The translations under genes were made by a program, and so were the position numbers. The notes beneath the pieces were generated by a model that was given only the letters and a program-made list of their open reading frames with translations, was not told the DNA's origin and did not search any database. 64,000 nucleotides of DNA, from positions 1-64,000 of the forward strand of contig NZ_VULZ01000005.1 in NCBI RefSeq assembly GCF_009696445.1, written 5' to 3'. Below, in pieces: positions 52,779 to 60,985 of the stretch; positions within the stretch are counted from its first letter, which is position 1, and each line of letters begins with the position of its first letter. This stretch comes from Porcincola intestinalis. Its GTDB lineage: Bacteria; Bacillota; Clostridia; Lachnospirales; Lachnospiraceae.

Positions 52779-53759
52779 ATGGCAGGAACCGATATCGGAA
52801 TCGATCTTGGCACAACGAGTGTGCTTGTCTATGTGCGCGGAAGGGGTGTTGTCCTCAAGGAACCGAGCGTCGCAGCGCTTGACCGCTCGGATGACCGGAT
52901 CCGGGCAATCGGAGAGGATGCCCGCATGCTCCTGAGCCGGTCTCCGGGAACGCTCAAGGAGATTCACCCTCTTGAGAACGGCATCATTGCCGATTATATG
53001 GTGACGGAGCAGATGCTCCGCTATTTTATCCAGAAAGCGGTGGGAAGGCTGTCCTTCCGCAAGCCGAAGATCTGCATCTGCATCCCGGCTGACCTGACGG
53101 AGGTTGAGCGGCATGCTGTCGAGGATGCCGGGTACCAGGCGGGAGCCCGGGATGTGGCGATGGTGGAGGAGCCGATCGCAGCCGCAATCGGTGCCGGCAT
53201 CGATTTTTCAAAGCCAAGCGGCAACATGGTCGTCGATATCGGAGGCGGAACGACGAATGCGGCGATTCTGTCTGTCAACGGGATTGTCGTGTCGATGGGG
53301 CTCAAGGTCGGAGGCAATGATTTTGACGCGGCTCTCATGCGGTACATCCGTTCGCAGTTCGGCGTGACCGTCGGGCAGCAGGCTGCGGAGGAGATTAAGA
53401 TGCAGGTCGGCACGGTTTACGAGCGGCCCGAGGAACGACTGATGGAGTTCATCGGCCGGGATATTGAGACAGGGCTTCCGAAGACGGTCCGCATTAGCTC
53501 GCAGGACTGCCGGATGGCGTTCCGTGAGCTGACCGGCCGAATTGTGGAGGTTGTACACAGCGTGCTGGAGAAAACCCCGCCGGAGCTTGCGGAGGATGTT
53601 GCCCAGCGCGGAATCGTTCTGACAGGCGGCGGAAGCCTGATTGACGGACTGGAGGATCTTCTGGAAGCCCGGACAGGGGTGAACGTCGTGACCTGTGACG
53701 ACCCGCTCTGTGCGGTTGCGATCGGGACCGGACGCGCCGGGGAGCTGCTGGACCTGTAA
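52779..53759 (+). CDS. MreB-family cell-shape actin (MreB/Mbl-like)
   Basis: 326 residues. Forms membrane-bound filaments that guide lateral cell-wall synthesis. Actin-type ATP motifs: GTDIGIDLGTTSVLVYVRGR (phosphate 1), VVDIGGGTTNAAILS (phosphate 2), and IVLTGGGSLIDGLEDLL (adenosine). VEEPIAAAIGAGID is also typical. It is a single gene without mreC or mreD nearby, which suits an Mbl/MreBH-type paralogue rather than the primary mreB of an mreBCD operon. It is followed 31 nt later by recD2. Confidence 0.92.
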   Translation: MAGTDIGIDLGTTSVLVYVRGRGVVLKEPSVAALDRSDDRIRAIGEDARMLLSRSPGTLKEIHPLENGIIADYMVTEQMLRYFIQKAVGRLSFRKPKICICIPADLTEVERHAVEDAGYQAGARDVAMVEEPIAAAIGAGIDFSKPSGNMVVDIGGGTTNAAILSVNGIVVSMGLKVGGNDFDAALMRYIRSQFGVTVGQQAAEEIKMQVGTVYERPEERLMEFIGRDIETGLPKTVRISSQDCRMAFRELTGRIVEVVHSVLEKTPPELAEDVAQRGIVLTGGGSLIDGLEDLLEARTGVNVVTCDDPLCAVAIGTGRAGELLDL

Positions 53760-53790
53760 GGTGTGCCCGGCTTTTTTGACAGGGGATTTC

Positions 53791-56361
53791 ATGTCGGATA
53801 CAACAATCAAAGGCTTCGTAGAACATATCACATACAGAAGTGAGGAGACAGGCTATACGGTTCTGACGCTCTGTGCGGATGGAGAGGAAGTGACCGCTGT
53901 CGGCGTGCTCCCGGAGATCGGAGAGGGGGAGACCATCCAGTGCGAGGGATCTTTCCAGGTGCATGCCACTTACGGCAGGCAGTTCCGGATCCGGGAGTTT
54001 TCTTTGTCTGTGCCGGAGGACGAGGCGTCGATGGAGCGCTATCTGTCCTCCGGGCTGATCAAGGGGATCGGGAAAGCGCTGGCGCACCGGATTGTTAAGC
54101 GGTTCGGCACTGAGACATTTGACATCATTGAAAAAGAACCGGACCGTCTCGCGGAGGTGAACGGGATCTCAGAGAAGAAGGCCAGAGAGATCTATCTGCA
54201 GGTATGTGAGAAGAAGGACCAGAGGGACGGGGTACTGTTTTTGTCCCGGTACGGAATTTCCAACACCCTGGCGCTGCGTATCTGGAAGGCATACGGGAGT
54301 GAGGTGTATCGGATTATCCGCGAGAATCCGTACCGCCTTGCGGACGAGCTGCGGGGCGTCGGGTTTCACATGGCAGATGAGATTGCCAGAAAGGCAGGGA
54401 TGGCCGTCGATTCCCGGTTCCGTGTCGGAAGCGGCATCCTCTATACGCTTCAGCTTGCTGCCGGAGAAGGAAGTCTTTACCTGCCGAAGGCTGTGCTGCT
54501 TCAGCGGGCATCCCGTCTGTTATCCATGCCGATTCCAAGCCAGATCACAGAGACGCCCCTACAGCCAGAAATATCGCAGGCTTCGATGCAGCAGGGGTGC
54601 CTTGAGGAGGGCATACAGCCGGGGGCAGCCTGCCCGCCGGTCACCAGCGGCGCGGGAGCAGCCTGCCAGGCTGTTACCAACGGTGCGGGGGCAGCCTGGG
54701 AAAGGGAACAGGATGCCGGCATCCCGGACAGTCTGTCTGATGAGGACTTTTTCGCCGGTCTGTATCCGGAGAGTGTGCCGGGCAGTGACGAGATCAGGGA
54801 AGAGGAGGAGCACCTGGAACTCCTGGAGGATTGCCTCCGGAATCTCTCCGCCGACAGAAAGGTGATTATCAAGAAGGAAGAGGGCGAGGAGCGGATTTTT
54901 GAGCCGAGGGCCTACTACACAGAGCTCAGGACGGCGAAGATGCTGCACGACCTCAACATTACCTACAAGGGGACGGAGGCAGACTCCAGAAGGAGAGCGC
55001 TCGCAGCGGCTAGGAAGACGAAGACGGAGCTGGATGAAAGACAGTTGGAAGCGGTCATACGGGCGGATTCCTGCGGCGTCCTGATTTTGACCGGCGGCCC
55101 CGGAACCGGGAAGACAACGACGATCAACACGATGATTGCGATGTTTGAGGCGGAGGGGCTGAAAATCGCTCTTGCCGCACCGACCGGAAGAGCGGCGAAG
55201 CGGATGACAGAAGCCACCGGACACGATGCCAGCACCGTACACCGGCTGCTTGAAGTCTCCGGAGATCCGGAAAAAGGGACGGTCGCATTCGGGAAAAATG
55301 ATGAGGAGCCGCTGGAGCAGGATGTTGTGATCATCGATGAAATGTCGATGGTGGACATCTATCTGATGGCAAGCCTGCTGAAGGCGGTACCGGTCGGCAC
55401 ACATCTTGTTCTGGTGGGAGATGCCAGTCAGCTTCCCTCTGTGGGTCCCGGAAGTGTGCTGCGGGACATGATCCATTCGAAGATTCTGCCGACGGTGACG
55501 CTCACAACGGTTTTCAGGCAGGCGCAGGAAAGTGACATCGTGATGAATGCCCACCGGATCAACAAGGGTGAACATCCGGTCATTGATAATAAGAGCAGGG
55601 ATTTCTTCTTCCTGAGAAGGCAGCGGGCGGAGGATATCATCGGACAGGCGATCCATCTGGTTCGCGACAGCCTTCCGAAATATGTGCAGGCAGATACGGC
55701 AGACATCCAGGTGATGACGCCGATGAAAAAGGGGCTTGTCGGGACCATCCGGCTCAATTCGGTCATGCAGCAGGCGCTCAATCCGGCGATGCCGCGGAAA
55801 CGGGAGTGGACAAGGAGCGATGTTGTATTCCGCGAGGGAGACCGTGTCATGCAGGTCCGGAACAACTACCAGAAGGAGTGGACCATCCGGGGACGGTACG
55901 GAGCTGTCATTGACACCGGAGCCGGTATTTACAATGGCGACATGGGGGTCATCCGGTCAATCGACCCGCTGACGGACCTGATGACCGTCGAATTTGATGA
56001 GCACAGGTGTGTCGACTATGAAAAATCGGAGCTCGACCAGCTCGAGCTTTCCTATGCAGTTACCATTCACAAGGCACAGGGAAGCGAGTACCCGGCTGTC
56101 ATCATCCCGATGCTGAGGGGGCCGAGGATGCTGATGAACCGGAATCTGATCTATACAGCGATCACAAGGGCCAGAAAGTGTGTGGTTCTGATTGGAGACC
56201 CGGCTGTCCTGGACGACATGATTGATAATACGATGCAGGAAAAGCGTTATACGACGCTTGACCTGAGGCTTCAGGAGTGTGAGGAACAGAAGCATCAGCA
56301 GGAGGAGGATGAGAATCCCTTTGCATGGATGGATGAGCCGGAGGCTGATGACGGGCTGTAA
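53791..56361 (+). CDS. recD2: RecD2-family DNA helicase with an in-frame repeat insertion
   Basis: 856 residues. A 5'-3' helicase that works without RecBC in DNA repair. The N-terminal region begins IKGFVEHITYRSEETGYTVL, then helix-hairpin-helix-like GLIKGIGKALAHRIV. The helicase core has Walker A LTGGPGTGKTTTINTM, Walker B VIIDEMSMVDIYL, LVGDASQLPSVGPGSVLRDM, and the C-terminal UvrD-like AVTIHKAQGSEYPAVIIPM. Between about residues 250 and 350 lies a non-conserved stretch rich in Gly, Ala and Glu, containing an 11-residue repeat. The ATG at 53791 has AGGGGA upstream; a longer frame from 53695 overlaps the MreB-family gene. Confidence 0.94.
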   Translation: MSDTTIKGFVEHITYRSEETGYTVLTLCADGEEVTAVGVLPEIGEGETIQCEGSFQVHATYGRQFRIREFSLSVPEDEASMERYLSSGLIKGIGKALAHRIVKRFGTETFDIIEKEPDRLAEVNGISEKKAREIYLQVCEKKDQRDGVLFLSRYGISNTLALRIWKAYGSEVYRIIRENPYRLADELRGVGFHMADEIARKAGMAVDSRFRVGSGILYTLQLAAGEGSLYLPKAVLLQRASRLLSMPIPSQITETPLQPEISQASMQQGCLEEGIQPGAACPPVTSGAGAACQAVTNGAGAAWEREQDAGIPDSLSDEDFFAGLYPESVPGSDEIREEEEHLELLEDCLRNLSADRKVIIKKEEGEERIFEPRAYYTELRTAKMLHDLNITYKGTEADSRRRALAAARKTKTELDERQLEAVIRADSCGVLILTGGPGTGKTTTINTMIAMFEAEGLKIALAAPTGRAAKRMTEATGHDASTVHRLLEVSGDPEKGTVAFGKNDEEPLEQDVVIIDEMSMVDIYLMASLLKAVPVGTHLVLVGDASQLPSVGPGSVLRDMIHSKILPTVTLTTVFRQAQESDIVMNAHRINKGEHPVIDNKSRDFFFLRRQRAEDIIGQAIHLVRDSLPKYVQADTADIQVMTPMKKGLVGTIRLNSVMQQALNPAMPRKREWTRSDVVFREGDRVMQVRNNYQKEWTIRGRYGAVIDTGAGIYNGDMGVIRSIDPLTDLMTVEFDEHRCVDYEKSELDQLELSYAVTIHKAQGSEYPAVIIPMLRGPRMLMNRNLIYTAITRARKCVVLIGDPAVLDDMIDNTMQEKRYTTLDLRLQECEEQKHQQEEDENPFAWMDEPEADDGL
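54621..54702 (+). repeat. 33-bp direct repeats within recD2
   Basis: Units start at 54621, 54654 and 54687 (third partial). They encode GAACPPVTSGA, GAACQAVTNGA and GAAWE. The 33-nt period keeps the frame, so the gene is not broken; the repeat lies before the helicase core. Confidence 0.8.
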
Positions 56362-56423
56362 AGGAAGATAAGGGGTGGGAGCACGGGGAAGAGGCTCCAT
56401 CAGAGGACATTTTCCTCTGGAGA

Positions 56424-57173
56424 GTGCCGGATGAACGGATGAAAAGAGAGAAGCCGGTTTTCCATATCAGACAGTTCCTTGATTTTTTCTACCCGGGACG
56501 GTGTCCCGTCTGCGGGAGAATCCTGGCAAAGAAGGAGTCACTGGTCTGCAGGCGCTGCAGGGCGGAGCTGCCCTGGGTGAAGGAGCCTGTCTGCGTCCAG
56601 TGTGGAAAACCGATCGCCAGCCTGGAAAAGGCGCTCTGCGCGGACTGCGAGAGGACAGACCATGCATTCACGGAAGGACGTGCCGCTCTGCTGTATGAGA
56701 AGGGCATACGACTGTCTGTTAATCGGATGAAATTCTACAATCATCGGGAGTATCTGCCCTTCTACGCCGCTTGCATGTATGCAGCGCACAGAGAACATCT
56801 TCAGAAGTGGAATGCTGCCTGCATTATTCCGGTGCCCATGCATCCGAAGAAACGGGCGGAGCGGGGATTTGACCAGGCTGTTCTTCTGGCAAGAGCGCTG
56901 TCAGAGCTCTGCAGAATCCCGGTCCTGGAGGATGTGCTGATCCGGACGCGCTACACAAAAGCCTCCCGGAAACTCGGACGGGAACACAGGATTGCGAATC
57001 TCAGAGGGGCATTCACTGTCGCGAGGCATGAATCGCTGCCGCAGTCTGTTCTCCTGGTGGATGATATCTATACGACGGGGATGACGATGGATCACGCGGC
57101 TGCCGCGCTGAGAAAAGCCGGTGTCACACAGATTTATTTCCTGACGCTCTGTACAGGAAGAGGAGCGGAGTAA
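56424..57173 (+). CDS. comFC: ComF-family phosphoribosyltransferase-like protein
   Basis: 249 residues. A Cys4 zinc ribbon near the N terminus (GRCPVCGRILAKKESLVCRR and CVQCGKPI ... CADCERTD) precedes a PRTase domain with IIPVPMHPKKRAERGFDQAV and the PRPP loop VLLVDDIYTTGMTM. Known members act in DNA uptake (competence) or in a broader recombination role. The start is a GTG at 56424 or the ATG at 56439; the first has GGAGA directly adjacent. It lies after recD2, which supports a DNA-processing context. Confidence 0.92.
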   Translation: MPDERMKREKPVFHIRQFLDFFYPGRCPVCGRILAKKESLVCRRCRAELPWVKEPVCVQCGKPIASLEKALCADCERTDHAFTEGRAALLYEKGIRLSVNRMKFYNHREYLPFYAACMYAAHREHLQKWNAACIIPVPMHPKKRAERGFDQAVLLARALSELCRIPVLEDVLIRTRYTKASRKLGREHRIANLRGAFTVARHESLPQSVLLVDDIYTTGMTMDHAAAALRKAGVTQIYFLTLCTGRGAE

Positions 57174-57228
57174 ACAGACAGATTAATAATTCTTAAGAAA
57201 GTCGGTGGTATTCCTTCCATTTTCTACG

Positions 57229-57234
57229 TATAAT
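57229..57234 (+). promoter_or_regulatory. Possible -10 box before cdaA
   Basis: TATAAT at 57229-57234, 60 nt before the cdaA start; no convincing -35 box is seen at 16-18 nt. Low confidence. Confidence 0.3.
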
Positions 57235-57293
57235 GTATGGTACAACAGTTTCTAACACAATGGATTTTGGTACTGCCGGAAAAGAGGAGCAGA

Positions 57294-58163
57294 ATGAAGG
57301 CTGCGCTTCAATGGATATCTGCACATTTTTACTGGATGCGTCTGCCGTCGATCACGATTACACCGATCGACATCATTCAGATTCTGATTCTTGCCTGGAT
57401 TATCTATAAGATTCTTGCATGGATCAAGACATCCCATGCCTGGTCGCTGATGAAGGGACTTGTCGTGATCGGGGTTTTTGTCGCTCTGATCTACATCTTT
57501 CAGATGACGACACTGATCTATATCATTAACCAGGGGCTGGGACTTGTGATCATGGCGGCGATGGTCATCTTTCAGCCGGAGCTGAGGAAAGCGCTGGAGT
57601 CGCTTGGAAGAAGACAGATCGTGACCAGATTGTTCATGCCGAACAGGCAGTTTGAACAGCTGTTTTCCGACAGAACGATGAATGAGATGATTCGCGGCTG
57701 CGAAGAGATGGCGCGCGCAAAGACAGGGGCATTGATCGTCATCGAACAGAATGACAATCTGTCTGAGTACGAGCGGACAGGGATTGAGGTCGATGCGCTG
57801 GTCACGTCACAGCTTCTGATCAATATCTTCGAGAAGAATACGCCGCTGCATGATGGCGCTGTGATTGTCAGGGGAGACCGGGTGACAGCTGCAACCTGCT
57901 ATCTTCCGCTGTCTGACAATATGAGGCTCAGCAAGGAGCTCGGAACTCGCCACAGAGCGGGCGTCGGCATATCGGAGGTGACGGATTCCCTGACTATAAT
58001 CGTATCGGAGGAGACGGGACGGATTTCTCTAGCCTATCGGGGAAGCCTGGAGAGAGGGGTCACGGAGGAACGGTTCCGCGAGCGGATGATTCAATTCCAG
58101 AATAAGTCTGAGCTGAAGCGCAGACCGATATTCAGGAAGGAGAAGCCAAAGAATGGGACATAA
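57294..58163 (+). CDS. cdaA: Membrane diadenylate cyclase (c-di-AMP synthase)
   Basis: 289 residues. Three N-terminal helices (about 20-90) anchor a cytoplasmic DAC domain. The catalytic motifs are DGAVIV (D187-G188-A189) and ELGTRHRAGVG (R219-H220-R221). It makes c-di-AMP from two ATP, controlling potassium and cell-wall homeostasis. The ATG at 57294 has AGGAG 4 nt upstream; a reading from 57237 is possible. cdaR overlaps its end by 11 nt. glmM, the usual third member of this operon, is not present downstream within the window. Confidence 0.97.
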   Translation: MKAALQWISAHFYWMRLPSITITPIDIIQILILAWIIYKILAWIKTSHAWSLMKGLVVIGVFVALIYIFQMTTLIYIINQGLGLVIMAAMVIFQPELRKALESLGRRQIVTRLFMPNRQFEQLFSDRTMNEMIRGCEEMARAKTGALIVIEQNDNLSEYERTGIEVDALVTSQLLINIFEKNTPLHDGAVIVRGDRVTAATCYLPLSDNMRLSKELGTRHRAGVGISEVTDSLTIIVSEETGRISLAYRGSLERGVTEERFRERMIQFQNKSELKRRPIFRKEKPKNGT

Positions 58164-59478
58164 AATCGGGGAGACGCTGTTCCGAAACATCGGGCTGAAA
58201 ATTGCGGCCCTGGTCATTGCATTCTTTGTATGGGTCGGCGTGACAAATACGAACAACCCGGTCAAGACCCAGCTGTTTACAAATGTACCGATCACGATTG
58301 TCAATCAGGATGCCGTTGCGGACATCGGGAAAGTCGTCGAGCAGCAGGGGAACGGCACGGTGACGCTGAGAGTCACGGACCGAAGGTCTGTTCTCAGCCA
58401 GCTGGCCCGGAACGGCTCTGATTTCTATGTGGAAGCGGACATGAAGAACCTCAACAGCATGAATACAGTTCCGCTGACGGTCACCTGCAGCAATCCGCAG
58501 GTAACCTGGGATAAGATCGAGGTGCTTCCATCCTCTCTGTCTGTCAAGCTGGAGGATAAGGTCGAGCAGACCTATGTTGCCTCAATCTCGACCAACGGGA
58601 CGCCGGCGACCGGCTGGGAGGTTGGCTCATCGTCGGTAACGACTGGCAAAAACATCGTGCTGGCAGGTCCGTCATCGCTGATGAGGAGGATCAACCAGGT
58701 CGTCGCGCCGGTTGATGTGGCGGGGCTTTCCTCTGACTATACGCTTTCCAGTGTCCTGAAGGTCTATGATAAAAACGGGGATGAGCTGACCGATGCACAG
58801 ATGAAGTCCCTAGAGTTCAAGGATGCGACCGGGACAGTCATCAAGGATCATACCGTGAAGGTGATGGTGGATCTGTGGAAAATCCGGACCGATGTGCCGA
58901 TCCGGATCCGCACGACCGGGACACCTGCCTGGGGCTACCGCGTTTCCTCCATCAAGATGATCCCGGAGACCATATCTGTTGCAGGAACGGATGAGGCACT
59001 CGCGGAGCTTGGTGACGAGCTGACAGTGAAGGATGTCATCAATGTCTCGGGGGCAAAGGAGAATGTGAAGCAGGAGATCAATCTTGAGGACACGCTGGAT
59101 CAGATGTCCGGTCTCAAGCTGATTTCGGATGCGGATCCGTCAGTCGAGGTGGAGGTTTCCATTGAGAAGAACGGGGATGTGACGCTGGATATTCCGCTCA
59201 GCGATATTGTTGTACAGAACCGGCCGGAGGGGATGGAGCTGGTCTTCACCCCGGCTGACAAGATCTCGGTCAGTGTCCATGCGATGGAGGATGACGAGAA
59301 ACCTCTTACAGCGAAAGACATATCATTGTCGATCGATTTGAGCCAATGTGCGGAACCCGGAAGCTATGAGATCCCGGTCCACGTGACAGTGCCGGAGGGG
59401 TATGAGCTTGCGGGAGATGTTTCGCTGACAGTTGTCTCTGCGAAACAGGAGGCGGCGACGGAGGCAGATCAGGGATAA
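58153..59478 (+). CDS. cdaR: YbbR-domain regulator of diadenylate cyclase
   Basis: 441 residues. A single N-terminal membrane helix (NIGLKIAALVIAFFVWVGVT) with extracytoplasmic YbbR repeats, about four (starting near 45, 130, 215 and 310; e.g. VTDRRSVLSQLARNGSDFYV, PTGWEVGSSS region, VPIRIRTTGTPAWGYRV). CdaR binds CdaA and modulates its activity. The start overlaps cdaA, so the two are produced together. It ends four nt before the HPr gene. Confidence 0.94.
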   Translation: MGHKIGETLFRNIGLKIAALVIAFFVWVGVTNTNNPVKTQLFTNVPITIVNQDAVADIGKVVEQQGNGTVTLRVTDRRSVLSQLARNGSDFYVEADMKNLNSMNTVPLTVTCSNPQVTWDKIEVLPSSLSVKLEDKVEQTYVASISTNGTPATGWEVGSSSVTTGKNIVLAGPSSLMRRINQVVAPVDVAGLSSDYTLSSVLKVYDKNGDELTDAQMKSLEFKDATGTVIKDHTVKVMVDLWKIRTDVPIRIRTTGTPAWGYRVSSIKMIPETISVAGTDEALAELGDELTVKDVINVSGAKENVKQEINLEDTLDQMSGLKLISDADPSVEVEVSIEKNGDVTLDIPLSDIVVQNRPEGMELVFTPADKISVSVHAMEDDEKPLTAKDISLSIDLSQCAEPGSYEIPVHVTVPEGYELAGDVSLTVVSAKQEAATEADQG

Positions 59479-59481
59479 GAG

Positions 59482-59760
59482 ATGGAGAGCAGAGAGATTG
59501 TACTGAAGCATGAGAAGGGGCTTCATCTGCGCCCTGCCGGGAAGGTCTGCGATCTTGCGCTGAAATTTCAGAGCAGGACGGAGATGAAGGTCGGAACCGG
59601 CGTATATAACCTTAAGAGCATGCTCAGCGTGCTGAGCGCGCAGGTTGCGGATGGAACGAAGATGGAGATTGTCTGCAGCGGACCGGATGAACGGGAGGCA
59701 CTCGCCTCAATCTGCGCGCTGCTTGAACATCTGGATGAGAACGGATCAGAAGTTGTTTGA
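59482..59760 (+). CDS. HPr-family phosphocarrier protein
   Basis: 92 residues. HPr fold with the active-site His15 in KGLHLRPAGK and the regulatory Ser46 in NLKSMLSVLSAQV, so both the PEP-dependent and HPr-kinase sites are present. GLHLRPAG differs from the usual GLHARPA by Leu, so it may be a secondary HPr rather than the main PTS carrier. It lies three nt after cdaR, an unusual place. No PTS enzyme I is next to it. Inferred: a regulatory HPr linked to the c-di-AMP operon, or a chance neighbour. Confidence 0.88.
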   Translation: MESREIVLKHEKGLHLRPAGKVCDLALKFQSRTEMKVGTGVYNLKSMLSVLSAQVADGTKMEIVCSGPDEREALASICALLEHLDENGSEVV

Positions 59761-59779
59761 AAACAGGGAGAGAAATGTG

Positions 59780-60925
59780 ATGAGTGAGAATCATGAAGTC
59801 AGGTGGAAGAGGCTGTTTTTCGGGATGATTGCTGTCTTGCTGTTGGCAATCCTTGCATCATCCTCTGCACAGGCAGGATTTGTCAGACAGGATGGAAAGC
59901 GGTATTATTACAGGACATCGGGCCGGAAGGTGAAGGGCTGGCTGAAGAAAGGGAAGAGAACCTATTACCTGGATCCAGACCAGGATGGTGCTGTGACAGT
60001 CGGTTACCTGAAGCTTGGGAAGAAGGGCTACTATTTTCGGAAAAACGGAACCCTCGTGAAGGGTGCGTTTGCGACGGACCCGCTTGGCAATACCTATTGT
60101 GCGACAAAAAGCGGTGTTCTGTACCGGGGGCTTCGGAAAATCGGGAAGCGGTATTACTATTTTAACAGAAGCAATCATGTGATGCAGACTGGCTGGGTGA
60201 AGACTTCCAGGGGAACCTACTATATGAAGGGGGCCGGAAGATTGCGCGGAACGGCTGTCACCGGATGGCTCCGGAAGGATGGACTGCGGTACTATTTCAA
60301 CAATGTCGGCCGTATGGTGACGGGACTTGTGCGGATTGGCGGAAGACAGTACTACTTTGACCCGCAGACCGGCGCGATGGCGACCGGGACGGTTACGCTG
60401 CAGGGGAAAACCTATCAGTTCGGAACGAATGGAGTCAAGGTGAAGGAGCCGGTGACAGGATCATGGAGCGTGAAGGTCAATCAGTCGACTTGCACCGTTA
60501 CGGTTTACCGCGGCAGCATGCCGGTGAAGGCATTTGCCTGCTCGGTCGGTTTGTATGGAGCGACGCCGGACGGAACCTTCCGGATCATGGATCATCTGCG
60601 CTGGCATGAGCTGATGGGACCGTCCTGGGGACAGTGGTGCTCTCATATCACCTGGAATATCCTGTTCCATTCGATTCCGTACTCAGCGCCGTATGACAAG
60701 TATTCAATGGCCATCAGCGGATATAACAAACTTGGACAGGCGGCATCCCATGGCTGTGTGCGGCTGGCAGCCATTAATGCCAAGTATATCTATGACAACG
60801 TCCCAGTTGGTTCCAAGGTTGTGATCTTCCACGGCTCTGTAAAGAATGACCCGCTCGGGAAGCCGATGACTCCCTATGTCGGGAGCTGGAATCACACGTA
60901 CGACCCGACCGACCCGACCATCTGA
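59780..60925 (+). CDS. Secreted L,D-transpeptidase with cell-wall binding repeats
   Basis: 381 residues. A signal sequence or anchor (LFFGMIAVLLLAILASSSAQ) is followed by about seven repeats of the aromatic cell-wall binding type (e.g. GKRYYYRTSGRKVKGWLKK, GLRYYFNNVGRMVTGLVRIG), about 30-235. The C-terminal YkuD domain has YDKYSMAISGYNKLGQAASH then GCVRL; S-H-G-C-V-R is at 323-328 with Cys326 as nucleophile. It forms 3-3 crosslinks or attaches proteins to peptidoglycan. ATG 59780 follows GGGAGAG. Confidence 0.94.
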   Translation: MSENHEVRWKRLFFGMIAVLLLAILASSSAQAGFVRQDGKRYYYRTSGRKVKGWLKKGKRTYYLDPDQDGAVTVGYLKLGKKGYYFRKNGTLVKGAFATDPLGNTYCATKSGVLYRGLRKIGKRYYYFNRSNHVMQTGWVKTSRGTYYMKGAGRLRGTAVTGWLRKDGLRYYFNNVGRMVTGLVRIGGRQYYFDPQTGAMATGTVTLQGKTYQFGTNGVKVKEPVTGSWSVKVNQSTCTVTVYRGSMPVKAFACSVGLYGATPDGTFRIMDHLRWHELMGPSWGQWCSHITWNILFHSIPYSAPYDKYSMAISGYNKLGQAASHGCVRLAAINAKYIYDNVPVGSKVVIFHGSVKNDPLGKPMTPYVGSWNHTYDPTDPTI

Positions 60926-60985
60926 GACGTGTGAACCTGGCCGGGCGGATATCTGCCGGGCACGCTTTCCGAACAGGAGGGAGGC

